Below, in pieces: positions 1-8,397 of a DNA stretch of 59,002 nucleotides. Positions within the stretch are counted from its first letter, which is position 1; each line of letters starts with the position of its first letter. Both the position numbers and the translations under genes were made by a program. This DNA is from Roseibacillus sp. GTDB taxonomy: Bacteria > Verrucomicrobiota > Verrucomicrobiia > Verrucomicrobiales > Akkermansiaceae. The DNA is taken from NCBI GenBank assembly GCA_022448985.1, contig JAKVCR010000056.1, forward strand, positions 1-59,002, given 5' to 3'. The notes below the pieces were generated by a model. That model was given only the letters and a program-made list of their open reading frames with translations, ran no database searches and was not told the origin of the DNA.

Positions 1-938
1 CGGGACCGCCGGACCCGCCACCTCACCAGGTCCGGGGATTCCTCCACGAGGTAGGATTTGCCGGCCGCGGTGCTGAAGGTCAGGGAAATGTTCTCCACCG
101 AACCAAAAGGGGGAAAAATGGGACTGAGATTCAGGATCGAAAGCGCGGTCCGCACCGCGGGGGGATCGGGAAAGTCCACCACGCTGTCGAGCCACTCGAG
201 ATACTGGGTGACCCGGGTCTGGTAATCGTAGGCCCCATACTGACCAACCCTCACCCCTCTCGGACCATCACCCCAGGAATTGAGTCCGGCGATATAGGAC
301 ACCCCGTCGACCTCGATGAAGGCCGGCCCCCCGCTGTCGCCCGCAGCCCCCACTCCCTCCAGCGCAGTCACGCCCTTTTCCCCGGGACGCTCGAAGAAGA
401 TCTCGATGAAGTGGTCGTTGACCTGGCTCACGATGTTGGTGCACTTGCGCAGTTTACCGTCATTGCTGGCACCCCGTTCTCCCCGCACCCCGGTCCCGCT
501 ATCACCCCGGCCAACGAGCGTGATGAGCGATCCAGTCTCCTCCGGTCCCCGGTAAATCGGAAGGGGGGTCACTCCCTTTACCGGCTCCGAAAGGCGCACC
601 AGGGCGATGTCATACTCATCCCGTCTCCGGTTCCACTGGGGGTGCAGGATCACTTCCGCCACCGTATGCGCCACTCCATTGACCCGGAGCACCTTTCCCG
701 CATTCACTTCCGCGGCACAGTGAGCCACGGTGAGGAGGTAGGACTCGTGGACGAGGGTAGCGGTGCAGTCTCCCCTCTCGATGAGATCCACGAGGGCCGG
801 GTAGTCCGAGTCAGCAACCACGTAATCGGAATCGGGCAGGTCATCCCGGATGATGATCCCGGACGCCGCGGGCAGGAAAAGCAGCCACAGGCCCGCCACC
901 GCTAGGCCGCGGTTCATACCCCGGAAAGCTGAATGCAT
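1..938 (-). CDS. secreted trypsin-like (S1) serine protease, C-terminus cut by window edge
   Basis: I translated this frame by hand; it is open from an ATG at 938 to the left edge, so the 3' end is missing. A hydrophobic signal peptide (about residues 11-27, ending PAASG) indicates export. The chymotrypsin-fold catalytic triad is complete: His73 in LTVAHC, Asp110 in DIAL and Ser202 in GDSGGP. After the protease domain the chain runs into SYLVEESPDLVRW, a beta-strand pattern I know from C-terminal modules of secreted verrucomicrobial proteins, so more domains or a sorting signal may lie beyond the window. An alternative ATG at 917 would remove seven residues; neither start has a clear ribosome binding site. 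The gene lies 46 bases downstream of the cobA-hemD stop on the same strand and could be read through from that operon, but its function looks unrelated. The substrate is unknown. Confidence 0.85.
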   Translation of the reverse strand, partial: MHSAFRGMNRGLAVAGLWLLFLPAASGIIIRDDLPDSDYVVADSDYPALVDLIERGDCTATLVHESYLLTVAHCAAEVNAGKVLRVNGVAHTVAEVILHPQWNRRRDEYDIALVRLSEPVKGVTPLPIYRGPEETGSLITLVGRGDSGTGVRGERGASNDGKLRKCTNIVSQVNDHFIEIFFERPGEKGVTALEGVGAAGDSGGPAFIEVDGVSYIAGLNSWGDGPRGVRVGQYGAYDYQTRVTQYLEWLDSVVDFPDPPAVRTALSILNLSPIFPPFGSVENISLTFSTAAGKSYLVEESPDLVRWRVRRS

Positions 939-984
939 GGCCCGAGCTTGCTACGGGAGCACGGGAATTACCAGATCCGGGTTC

Positions 985-2490
985 CTACTTCCTCCCGCAC
1001 CTATCGAGGATGGCCTCCACGAGGCCGGGAATATCGCTTTCGGCGGCCTCGATCTCAGGCTCATGGCCCTGCTCTCGCAACTTGCCACTGGTAACGGGAC
1101 CGATGCTGGCGGCCTTGCAACCCTCCGGCCAGGGTAGTCCGAGGGCAAGAAAGCTCTCCACCGTCGACCCGCTCGTGAAGGTGATCACATCGGCCCCCTC
1201 TTCCCTGAGACGCTCCGCCGCCCCGGTGGGATCCCCACTCTCCGGAACGGTGCGATAGGCAATGCACTTGTCCACGATGGCCCCCTGCTTCATGAGCTCA
1301 TCGTAGAGGATGTCCCGTGTTTCCTCCGCCTTCACCCAGAGGACGGTCTGACTCTCGATGTGTTCCTTGCTGAAGGCCTCCACCAGTCCCTCCGCCACAA
1401 AGGTCTCGGGAAGCAAGTCAGTGGTGAAGCGATACTCCGCGATTTTCTTTGCCGTGCTCGGGCCGATCGCCGCGATCTTCGGTTTGCCAAAACTACGGGC
1501 GTCGTCGTAAGCCGCAAAAAAGGCTTCAAAGAAGCGTTCCACCCCGTTGGGACTGGTGAAGATCACCCAGTCGTAGGTGTGCACGTCGGCAACCAGCCGG
1601 GAAAACCCGGCATGGTCCCCCGGTGGCTCGATGCGGATGGTCGGCAACTCCATGACATCGGCCCCCAGCTCCAGCAACCGGGCACTCAACTCCCCGGCCT
1701 GCTCCCGGGTGCGGGTCACCACCACTCGCTGGCCGAACAATGGTCGCGATTCAAACCAGTTAATCTTTGCTCGCTCCTTCACCACCTCGCCAAGGATAGC
1801 AACCGCCGGGGACTTGAACTTCTCCTTCTCTGCGATCTCCGCCATGGTGGCGAGCGTCCCCTCGATGGTGCGCTGCCGTCCGGTGGTGGCCCAGCGGGTC
1901 AGGGCCATGGGGGTATCTGGATCGGCCCCGTGCTCCATCAGGGCGGAGGTGATTTCCCCGAGGCGCGAGACCCCCATGAGGAACACCCGGGTGCCCTCAG
2001 CCTCCGCCAACTTGCGATAGTTGAGGCTCGTCTCCTCCTTGGTCGGGTCCTCGTGGCCAGTGAAAATGGTGAGCTGGGAGCAGTGCTCCCGGTGCGTGAC
2101 CGGAATCCCGGCGTAGGCCGCCCCACCAATCGCAGAGGAAATACCGGGTACGATCTCGAAGGGAACTCCCGCCTCTGCCAGCTCGGCGGCCTCTTCCCCG
2201 CCCCGCCCGAAGATCATGGGATCACCTCCCTTGAGGCGCACCACTGTCTTCCCTTCCTTCGCCTTTTCCACGATCAGGGCGTTGATTCCCTCCTGGGGAA
2301 TGGCGTGATCCGCTGCGCGCTTGCCCGCGAAAATCTTCTCGCACCCCTTGGGCAGCCAGTGAAGGAACTCTGCACTGCTGAGGGCATCGTAGATGAGCAC
2401 GTCCGCCTTCGCGAGACACTCCCGTCCCTTCACGGTCAGCAGGCCGGGGTCCCCCGGACCCGCCCCTACAAGGTAACATTTGCCCGTCAT
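985..2490 (-). CDS. cobA-hemD: uroporphyrinogen-III C-methyltransferase / uroporphyrinogen-III synthase fusion
   Basis: This is a bifunctional cytoplasmic enzyme of 501 residues. Residues 1-245 are an SAM-dependent uroporphyrinogen-III methyltransferase (SUMT), with VGAGPGDPGLLT at 8-19, VRLKGGDPMIFGRGGEE at 84-100 and GIPVTHRE at 128-135. Residues from about 250 are a HemD uroporphyrinogen-III synthase, starting RPLFGQRVVVTR. HemD closes and inverts hydroxymethylbilane to uroporphyrinogen III. The SUMT half methylates it to precorrin-2, the entry to sirohaem and cobalamin. The fusion therefore covers both the branch-point substrate and its first diversion. The ATG overlaps the hemC stop in an ATGA junction (2487-2490), which suggests translational coupling. 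CobA-HemD fusions are known in several phyla, so this is not new. Identification is firm; flux partition is not visible from sequence. Confidence 0.95.
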   Translation of the reverse strand: MTGKCYLVGAGPGDPGLLTVKGRECLAKADVLIYDALSSAEFLHWLPKGCEKIFAGKRAADHAIPQEGINALIVEKAKEGKTVVRLKGGDPMIFGRGGEEAAELAEAGVPFEIVPGISSAIGGAAYAGIPVTHREHCSQLTIFTGHEDPTKEETSLNYRKLAEAEGTRVFLMGVSRLGEITSALMEHGADPDTPMALTRWATTGRQRTIEGTLATMAEIAEKEKFKSPAVAILGEVVKERAKINWFESRPLFGQRVVVTRTREQAGELSARLLELGADVMELPTIRIEPPGDHAGFSRLVADVHTYDWVIFTSPNGVERFFEAFFAAYDDARSFGKPKIAAIGPSTAKKIAEYRFTTDLLPETFVAEGLVEAFSKEHIESQTVLWVKAEETRDILYDELMKQGAIVDKCIAYRTVPESGDPTGAAERLREEGADVITFTSGSTVESFLALGLPWPEGCKAASIGPVTSGKLREQGHEPEIEAAESDIPGLVEAILDRCGRK

Positions 2491-3488
2491 TGATTCTTCC
2501 TTCCAGGTTCGTTGCCGCGTACCAGCCCTGCCAGTAATCTTGCGGCCAACCCCTCGCTGTCCTCCCCCGCTCCGGAGACCTCGCCCACAAGGGGTTCCGG
2601 TTCACCATCCTCGAAGACCACCGCCCGCAGGAGGAGATCACCTGTCTCCCCGCCCTGGTCATCCTGTCTTATCATCGTTCCATTCACTCCCACCGGGGTG
2701 TCACACCCGGCCCCCAGCAGAGTGAGGAAACTACGTTCCGCTCGCACGGTCAACATGGACTCTGCATCGTTCACTGCTTCGCAGGTCGCGAGGGCCCCGT
2801 CATCGCCGGCCCGGGTCTCAAGGGCCACCGCGCCCTGACCCCCCGCAGGCACAAAGATCTTTTCGTCCAGTTCCTCGGCGTAGGCCTCCTTCCCCTCACT
2901 CTCCACCAGTCCGTCTCCCAGTAATCCAAGCCGCGCCAATCCCGCCTGGGCCAGCAGGAGCCCGTCAATCTCCCCGGACTCATGCAACTTGCGGATCCTG
3001 GTGGGAACATTCCCCCGGATATCGACTACCCGCAGGTCCGGGCGCAGGGACTCTAACAGGCGCCGGCGACGCACGGAACTGGTGGCCACCGTTGCGCCCT
3101 TGCGCAGACCACCCAGGCCTCCCTCTTCCGTTGTAACAAGGACATCCCGCACCGCGGCCCGGGGCAGGACCGCCGCGATGGCAAAGCCTTCCTCCAGCAC
3201 ACTCGGCACGTCCTTCAGGCTATGGACCGCCACGTCGATCTCGCCCGCCTCCAGGGCCAGTTCCAGTTCCTTGATAAAGATCCCCTTGTCCACCTGCGCA
3301 ACCTGGGCCACCTCGCTGAGGGGAACATCCGTCCGCTGGTCCCCGGTCGTCCTGATGATCCGACGCTCGATCTCAAGTCCGGGCCAGGCCCTGCGCAGGG
3401 CCTCCTCGACCATGCCGGCCTGGACGAGGGCAAGGGCACTGCCCCGCGTCCCCAGCACGATCGTTCCCTGCCCTGCCTTCTCACTCAC
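2487..3488 (-). CDS. hemC: hydroxymethylbilane synthase (porphobilinogen deaminase)
   Basis: It polymerises four porphobilinogen units to hydroxymethylbilane. The protein is about 333 residues from the GTG at 3488. It shows GTRGSALALVQ near the N-terminus, HSLKDVPS, and the dipyrromethane-cofactor cysteine in LLGAGCDTPVG (Cys262). I chose the GTG start because the family starts only a few residues before the GTRGS motif. The frame is open to an ATG at 3536, but that would add 16 residues inside hemA with no family match. With GTG the gene overlaps the hemA stop by eight bases; its own TGA overlaps the next ATG by four. It sits third in an apparent hemX-hemA-hemC-cobA/hemD operon. hemB and hemL are not in the window. 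Confidence 0.95.
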   Translation of the reverse strand: MSEKAGQGTIVLGTRGSALALVQAGMVEEALRRAWPGLEIERRIIRTTGDQRTDVPLSEVAQVAQVDKGIFIKELELALEAGEIDVAVHSLKDVPSVLEEGFAIAAVLPRAAVRDVLVTTEEGGLGGLRKGATVATSSVRRRRLLESLRPDLRVVDIRGNVPTRIRKLHESGEIDGLLLAQAGLARLGLLGDGLVESEGKEAYAEELDEKIFVPAGGQGAVALETRAGDDGALATCEAVNDAESMLTVRAERSFLTLLGAGCDTPVGVNGTMIRQDDQGGETGDLLLRAVVFEDGEPEPLVGEVSGAGEDSEGLAARLLAGLVRGNEPGRKNQ

Positions 3489-4491
3489 GGTTAAACAATC
3501 CACTCTCGACCAGTTCCTGGTCAATGATGCTCTCACAGAGCTTGATCTGCTCCTCCCGCTGGCCCTTGGCCTCCAGCGCGATCTCCTTCAGGGTGTCGAT
3601 ATCGTAGAGATAGACCTCCTCGATCTCTCCCACCTCCGGTTCAATGTCCCGCGGGACGGCAATATCGATCAGGAACAACGGCCGGTAGCGACGTTGGCGG
3701 CGCACCGCCTCCACATGACTGCGATTCATCACCGCATGCGGGGCCCCGGTCGAGGAGATGACCACGTCCACCTCCTTCAACACGCCCTGCCAGTCGTCGA
3801 AACGCACGGCCTCGCCGTCCAGCTCGTCGGCCAGTTCCTCGGCCCGCTCGGACGAACGGTTTGTCACGAAGATGCTGCGTGCGCCCCGCGAGAGCAGACT
3901 CCGGGCGGTGGTGCGACTCATCTCCCCTGCCCCGATCACCATCACCCGGCTGTTACGCAGATGACCGAAGATCTTTTCAGCGAGGTCAACCGCCACACTT
4001 CCCACCGAGGTCTGCCCTTCCTGGATCCCGGTATGGGTCCGCACCTTCTTCCCGATCCCGAAGGCCTTCTGGAAAAGCTTGTTCAGGCTCCGCGAGGTCG
4101 TCCCGCTCTTCAGGGCCGCCTGGTAGGCTTTCTTGACCTGTCCGAAAATCTCGGTCTCCCCCAGCACCATCGAATCAATCCCCGAAACCACGCGGCAGAG
4201 GTGTCGGGCCGCGTCCGCCCGGTTCTTCTCGTAGAGATGCTCCGTCCGCAGGGACTCCCCGGCGTGCTCCTGCATGAAGGAACGCAGACGATCACTCGCC
4301 ATCCCGCAATCCTCCACCGCGGCATAATACTCCGTCCGGTTGCAGGTGGAGAGGACCACGCTCTCCTCGATCCCTTCGACCTTACAGATCCTCGCCGCTT
4401 CCTCCCCGAGCTTGCTCTCCGACACCGCGAAGAGCTCCCGTATCTGCACGGGAGCGGTCTGGTGATTGAGACCAAGACAGACAATGTCCAT
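3481..4491 (-). CDS. hemA: glutamyl-tRNA reductase, short form lacking the dimerisation domain
   Basis: It reduces glutamyl-tRNA(Glu) to glutamate-1-semialdehyde, the committed step of C5-pathway tetrapyrrole synthesis. The nucleophile Cys50 lies in LSTCNRTEYY; the substrate-recognition domain spans about 1-150; the NADPH-binding domain starts near 180 with VMVIGAGEMSRTTARSLL. The protein has 336 residues, whereas canonical enzymes have about 420. It ends about 35 residues after YLYDIDTLKEI, inside the long spinal helix, so the C-terminal four-helix dimerisation domain is absent. The downstream hemC frame begins before the stop, so a frameshift hiding the missing domain is unlikely. AAGGA lies upstream of the ATG as a plausible ribosome binding site. 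The upstream neighbour is hemX-like, as in the Bacillus hemAX order. Confidence 0.93.
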   Translation of the reverse strand: MDIVCLGLNHQTAPVQIRELFAVSESKLGEEAARICKVEGIEESVVLSTCNRTEYYAAVEDCGMASDRLRSFMQEHAGESLRTEHLYEKNRADAARHLCRVVSGIDSMVLGETEIFGQVKKAYQAALKSGTTSRSLNKLFQKAFGIGKKVRTHTGIQEGQTSVGSVAVDLAEKIFGHLRNSRVMVIGAGEMSRTTARSLLSRGARSIFVTNRSSERAEELADELDGEAVRFDDWQGVLKEVDVVISSTGAPHAVMNRSHVEAVRRQRRYRPLFLIDIAVPRDIEPEVGEIEEVYLYDIDTLKEIALEAKGQREEQIKLCESIIDQELVESGLFNRE

Positions 4492-4496
4492 TTTCC

Positions 4497-5264
4497 TTAG
4501 ACGAAGGCGAAGACAAGCAGGGACAGCACGAAGACTACAATGACACTGCCCGAGAGGCGCCGGGGCGTCATCCCGCGCCAGAAGTGCAACCCGATCACAA
4601 CGAGATAGGCCAACCAGGTCGCTACCGCGGCGACGAGATGCGTTCCGAAGGAGTCCTCCCGCTCCATCATGAAAGCCGACACGATTCCCACCGTGAGGAT
4701 ACCTGCTCCCAGCGTTGTGAGCCGCACCACCGAATCCAGGAGCGAACGCACCGGGGGCAGGTTGCGGAAAAGGGAGGAACCCAGCTGGTGCTTCTTGAGC
4801 TTCTTGTTGAGCACCAGGAACATCAGAGCCGCCACCGCTCCCAGCGCAAAGGCCCCGTAGGAGAGAACTGAAAACGCAGCGTGCGCCTCACCCCAGGGAT
4901 CCACTTCCTCAACTGCCACCGGATCTCGATCCATCACCCCCGGCACGAGGGCCACCAGCTGGAAAACCGCCACCACCGGTGCGGTGAAGAGTCCGAGCAG
5001 GGAGATCCGGTAAGCCGGCCCCACCACCAGGTAGAAGAGGACCAGGGACCAGGCCAGGAAGGCGAGGATTTCCCCGTAGTCTCCAAGTGGGCACTTGCCC
5101 CGCAGTTCACCCCGCACCCCAAGCACCCCGAGCTGGCAGACAAAGGCCAGAAGCATGCACACAATCGTTCCCCGTTTCCGCGTCCCCGCCCGAACGGCCT
5201 GCAGCCCCAGAGCCCCGCCTAGAACGACGAGCGCCGTTGCCGCCACCAAAAGCCACTGCGCCAT
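4497..5264 (-). CDS. CcsA/HemX-family integral membrane protein
   Basis: A 255-residue polytopic membrane protein with about eight hydrophobic segments, starting MAQWLLVAATALVVLGG. It belongs to the cytochrome c assembly (CcsA/ResC)/HemX superfamily. The segment WGEAHAAFSVLSYGAFALG, with a conserved-looking histidine before a helix, resembles the haem-handling region of that family. In Bacillus subtilis HemX is encoded next to hemA and lowers glutamyl-tRNA reductase levels; here the gene lies immediately before hemA with a five-base gap. HemX-like control of HemA is therefore the better guess, with cytochrome c maturation as the alternative. No CcsB/ResB partner is present. It is the first gene of the haem operon, and I found no convincing promoter in the 249-base gap upstream. 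Confidence 0.8.
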   Translation of the reverse strand: MAQWLLVAATALVVLGGALGLQAVRAGTRKRGTIVCMLLAFVCQLGVLGVRGELRGKCPLGDYGEILAFLAWSLVLFYLVVGPAYRISLLGLFTAPVVAVFQLVALVPGVMDRDPVAVEEVDPWGEAHAAFSVLSYGAFALGAVAALMFLVLNKKLKKHQLGSSLFRNLPPVRSLLDSVVRLTTLGAGILTVGIVSAFMMEREDSFGTHLVAAVATWLAYLVVIGLHFWRGMTPRRLSGSVIVVFVLSLLVFAFV

Positions 5265-5513
5265 GACCTTTCCATGCTCCCCGGCACCTCTTCATGCAAG
5301 TGAAACTTCCGTGCTTGCAGAGTAATTTTGTCAGCCCTGAAACCGGTCAGTGCTCCACCCGAATCCAGCCCTTCCTCGAAATCACGGACCGAGATGCCAA
5401 CCAGATCCCCTGTTTACAAGGCAATGCCCACTCTGGAGGAGGCCGTTCGTCATTGGAACAACCCTTGAGAATTTTGTCTGTCCCCTCCCCCCCCCGCGAG
5501 CTAAGCAGCCTTC

Positions 5514-6038
5514 ATGTCCGACGCCGACACTCTGCGCTCTGCGCTTCGCGATGTGCCTGATTTCCCGAAACCAGGGATCATCTTCAAGGACATCACTCCC
5601 ATCCTGGGAGATGGCGAACTCTTCCAGACCTCGATCCGACTGCTCGCGGAAACTGCCAGTGGTGCGGCCGTCGACAAGGTGGTCGGAATCGACGCCCGTG
5701 GTTTCATCTTCGCAGCGGCAGTCGCGGATCGCCTCAAGGCCGGCTTCGTCCCTATTCGCAAGAAAGGGAAGCTGCCCTGGAAAACCCGCGAAGCCAGCTA
5801 CACCCTCGAATACGGTGAGGCCGTAGTGGAAATCCACCAGGACGCGGTGAAGCCCGGCGAAAGAATTCTCCTCGTTGACGATCTCCTTGCCACCGGGGGC
5901 ACCGCGGCCGCAGCAGTCCGCCTCCTTGATCAACTGGAAGCCGAAATCGTTTCCGTTTCCTTCCTTATCGAACTGACCTTTCTCGAGGGACGGGCCAAGC
6001 TGGGCGATCATACCATTTCCTCGGTCCTGTCTTACTAG
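5514..6038 (+). CDS. apt: adenine phosphoribosyltransferase
   Basis: A 174-residue type I phosphoribosyltransferase that converts adenine and PRPP to AMP (purine salvage, cytoplasm). The N-terminus carries the typical DFPKPGIIFKDITPIL. VGIDARGFIF follows, and the PRPP-binding loop is ILLVDDLLATGGTAAAA (about 119-135). Length is normal for the family. It is transcribed divergently from the hemX-like gene. The upstream DNA has a run of ten C residues and a TAAGCA sequence six bases before the ATG that could be a -10 box, but I see no -35 at good spacing. There is no Shine-Dalgarno sequence. The secreted protease fusion starts 82 bases downstream on the same strand. Confidence 0.95.
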   Translation: MSDADTLRSALRDVPDFPKPGIIFKDITPILGDGELFQTSIRLLAETASGAAVDKVVGIDARGFIFAAAVADRLKAGFVPIRKKGKLPWKTREASYTLEYGEAVVEIHQDAVKPGERILLVDDLLATGGTAAAAVRLLDQLEAEIVSVSFLIELTFLEGRAKLGDHTISSVLSY

Positions 6039-6120
6039 AAGACAGGGAAATCCCCCGAAAGACGGATCCCCGAGGTGTTTTCCCGATAGCGCTTCCGGCT
6101 GAGTCGCGTTAGCGTGAAGC

Positions 6121-8340
6121 ATGCGGCGATTCCCTGTCTCCCTGTTCTCTCTGGCCTGTACCCTTTCCGCTGCGCTCTGCCAGGACCTTCCCGAGCCGGA
6201 CAAGGAGCCATCCGGCGAGGGGGTGGAAAAGACCACCCAGTCCGTGGAGGAACTGGCCCGCCTGGCACGTCGTTCTGCGGTGGTCATCCGCCATGGTGGG
6301 CGGACCGGAGGAGAGGGGGGCACTGGAAGCGGCTTCGTAATCTCTGAGCAGGGCCTGATCGCCACCTGCGCGCATGTAATCGGCGAGTCCCGCCCCCTCA
6401 CTGTTCATTTTGACGACGGATCCGAGCACAAGGTCACCAGCATCCATGCCTGGGACGCCAAGCTCGATCTCGCCGTCCTCCAGATCGACTCCGGCGACAA
6501 GACGCTCATCCCAATCAGGCTGGCAGAAGCCAATTCCATCATCCAGGGCGCTGAGGTAGTGGCCATGGGCGCACCACACGGCCTTGAGTTCAGCGTGGTA
6601 AGAGGTGTCCTCTCTGCCCTGCGGGATTTCGACGGGCGCACTCTGCTCCAGGTTGCCATCCCGGTGGAGCCCGGCAACAGTGGCGGTCCCCTTTTCGATC
6701 GTGATGGACGGGTGCACGGCTTGCTCACCATGAAATCGGCGGTCACTGATAACCTCGGCTTCGCCGTTCCGGTAGGAGCCCTTCACCGGCTTCTGGAAAA
6801 ACCCAACACCGTCCCGATGGAGAAGTGGCTCACCATCGGCAAGCTCGATCCCAAGCGTTGGAATACCCTCATGGGATCAAATTGGAAGCAGCGGGCCGGC
6901 CGTATTACGGTCGACAATCCAGGTGACGGCTTTGGTGGACGCAGCCTCTGCCTTTCCCAGCGCGACGTGCCCGAACTCCCCTACGAGGTGGCAGTCGAGG
7001 TCCTCCTTGACGATGAGGCGGGAGCGGCCGGGCTGGCCTTTGAATCAGATGGTGCGGACCGGCACTACGGATTTTATCCCAGCGGCGGGGGACTTCGTCT
7101 CACGCGTTTCGATGGGCCTGATGTCTTCACCTGGAATATCCTCCAGCAACTCCAGAGCGATGCCTACCAACCAGGCGAGTGGAATCGTCTGCGCGTACGC
7201 GTGGAAGAAAAGAAAATCACCTGCTTTGTTAATGGGGAAAAGGTGGTCGAACTGGAAGACGACAATCTTCGTGGTGGCCAGGTGGGCCTGGCCAAGTTCC
7301 GTCAGACCGTGGCGACCTTCCGCGGCTTCCGACTGGGCCCCGATCTCACGGAGGAGAATGCGGCACCTGAACTGATCGCCAGGATCGAGAAGCACATCGA
7401 CCGGCTCAAGAGAAACCCGAAGAATGAAAAGGCTCTCGAACACCTGAGCCAGGCACCCGCTCTCGCCCGCCCCCTCCTCAAGCGCGAAGTCGAAGCCCTG
7501 CGGGCCCAGGCCGATGCCCTCGAGGAACAGTCCCGCTCCATCCATCGACGTGCTATCGCGGATGATATTACCAGAACCCTGGAGGGAGACGCGGGCGACC
7601 GCGTTTTCCGGGCAGGTCTCCTGATCGCCCGCCTCGACAACACTGAGATCCGGGTAGACGACTATCTTGAGGAAGTCGATCGTATGGCATCCGAAATCGG
7701 GGCCGGTATCCCCGAGCAGTCCGGGATCACCGAGAGGGTGGAAGCGGTAGCGGCCTACCTTTTCAAGGACAACGGCTTCCATGGCAGTCGAAGCGACTAC
7801 TACAACCGCTCCAACAGCTACCTGAACGAAGTGATCGACGATCGTGAGGGCATTCCCATCACCCTCTCCCTTCTCTTTGTCGAACTGGCACGACGAGTGG
7901 GTGCGGAGATGCACGGACTGGGCCTCCCCGGCCATTTCGCAGCCTGTTACCAAGCAAACGGAAAGCGCGTCATCATCGACCCTTTCGAGGGCGGATCGAT
8001 CATGAGCACGGAAGATGCCGACGCCCTCCTGCTCGACGCCGGGATTGGCGGCACCTCCACTGAAATGGAAGTGGCCAGGCCCAAGGAGATTGTAACCCGC
8101 ATGCTTCGTAACCTGCAGGCGATCACAATCGAGGAGAAGGCGTTCCCAGACGCCCTGAGCTATGTCGACATCATCGTGCGCCTTAATCCCGGTTCGCCAC
8201 AGGACCGCCTGAACCGGGCCCTCCTCAATCTGCAGGTTGGTAACACCGAGCAGGCAAAACCGGATCTCCAGTGGATCCTCGATAACGAACCGGAAGGCAT
8301 CCACCTTGGAAGGGTCAGGGAATTGTTCGAGCGCTTGTAG
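6121..8340 (+). CDS. secreted HtrA-type protease fused to a LamG/DUF1080-like domain and a SirB1-type transglutaminase-like/TPR domain
   Basis: A 739-residue exported protein with three modules. Residues 1-20 are a signal peptide ending AALCQ. Residues about 45-230 are an HtrA-like trypsin fold with His85 (ATCAHV), Asp116 (AKLDLAVLQ) and Ser187 (PGNSGGPLF); no PDZ domain follows. Residues about 241-405 are a beta-rich module (GLAFESDGADRHYGFYP, NRLRVRVEEKKITCFVNGE) resembling LamG/DUF1080 sugar-binding domains. Residues about 470-739 match the SirB1/Transglut_core2 family (YLNEVIDDREGIPITLSLLF, GLPGHFAACY, IIDPFEGG) and end in TPR-like helices. SirB1-type domains usually lack the transglutaminase cysteine, and none is obvious here. 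A TAGCGT lies five bases before the ATG without a good -35. The job may be envelope protein quality control, but this is inference. Confidence 0.82.
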   Translation: MRRFPVSLFSLACTLSAALCQDLPEPDKEPSGEGVEKTTQSVEELARLARRSAVVIRHGGRTGGEGGTGSGFVISEQGLIATCAHVIGESRPLTVHFDDGSEHKVTSIHAWDAKLDLAVLQIDSGDKTLIPIRLAEANSIIQGAEVVAMGAPHGLEFSVVRGVLSALRDFDGRTLLQVAIPVEPGNSGGPLFDRDGRVHGLLTMKSAVTDNLGFAVPVGALHRLLEKPNTVPMEKWLTIGKLDPKRWNTLMGSNWKQRAGRITVDNPGDGFGGRSLCLSQRDVPELPYEVAVEVLLDDEAGAAGLAFESDGADRHYGFYPSGGGLRLTRFDGPDVFTWNILQQLQSDAYQPGEWNRLRVRVEEKKITCFVNGEKVVELEDDNLRGGQVGLAKFRQTVATFRGFRLGPDLTEENAAPELIARIEKHIDRLKRNPKNEKALEHLSQAPALARPLLKREVEALRAQADALEEQSRSIHRRAIADDITRTLEGDAGDRVFRAGLLIARLDNTEIRVDDYLEEVDRMASEIGAGIPEQSGITERVEAVAAYLFKDNGFHGSRSDYYNRSNSYLNEVIDDREGIPITLSLLFVELARRVGAEMHGLGLPGHFAACYQANGKRVIIDPFEGGSIMSTEDADALLLDAGIGGTSTEMEVARPKEIVTRMLRNLQAITIEEKAFPDALSYVDIIVRLNPGSPQDRLNRALLNLQVGNTEQAKPDLQWILDNEPEGIHLGRVRELFERL

Positions 8341-8397
8341 ATACGAATCAGCCCCCGGACCCGGACTCTGATTCGAGAACTTTCCATTTCTCCTTCC

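Noticed and set aside
1360-2493. Long open frame on the plus strand opposite cobA-hemD
   Set aside because: It is the mirror of a GC-rich coding frame, has no family resemblance and lies entirely antisense to a certain gene.
3481-3536. Possible frameshift hiding the missing HemA C-terminus
   Set aside because: hemC coding sequence with its GTRGS motif begins at once after the HemA stop, leaving no room for about 80 more HemA residues.
2989-4500. 503-codon open frame on the plus strand opposite hemC/hemA
   Set aside because: Composition is Arg/Ser/Pro-rich as expected for an antisense shadow; the minus-strand genes have clear motifs.
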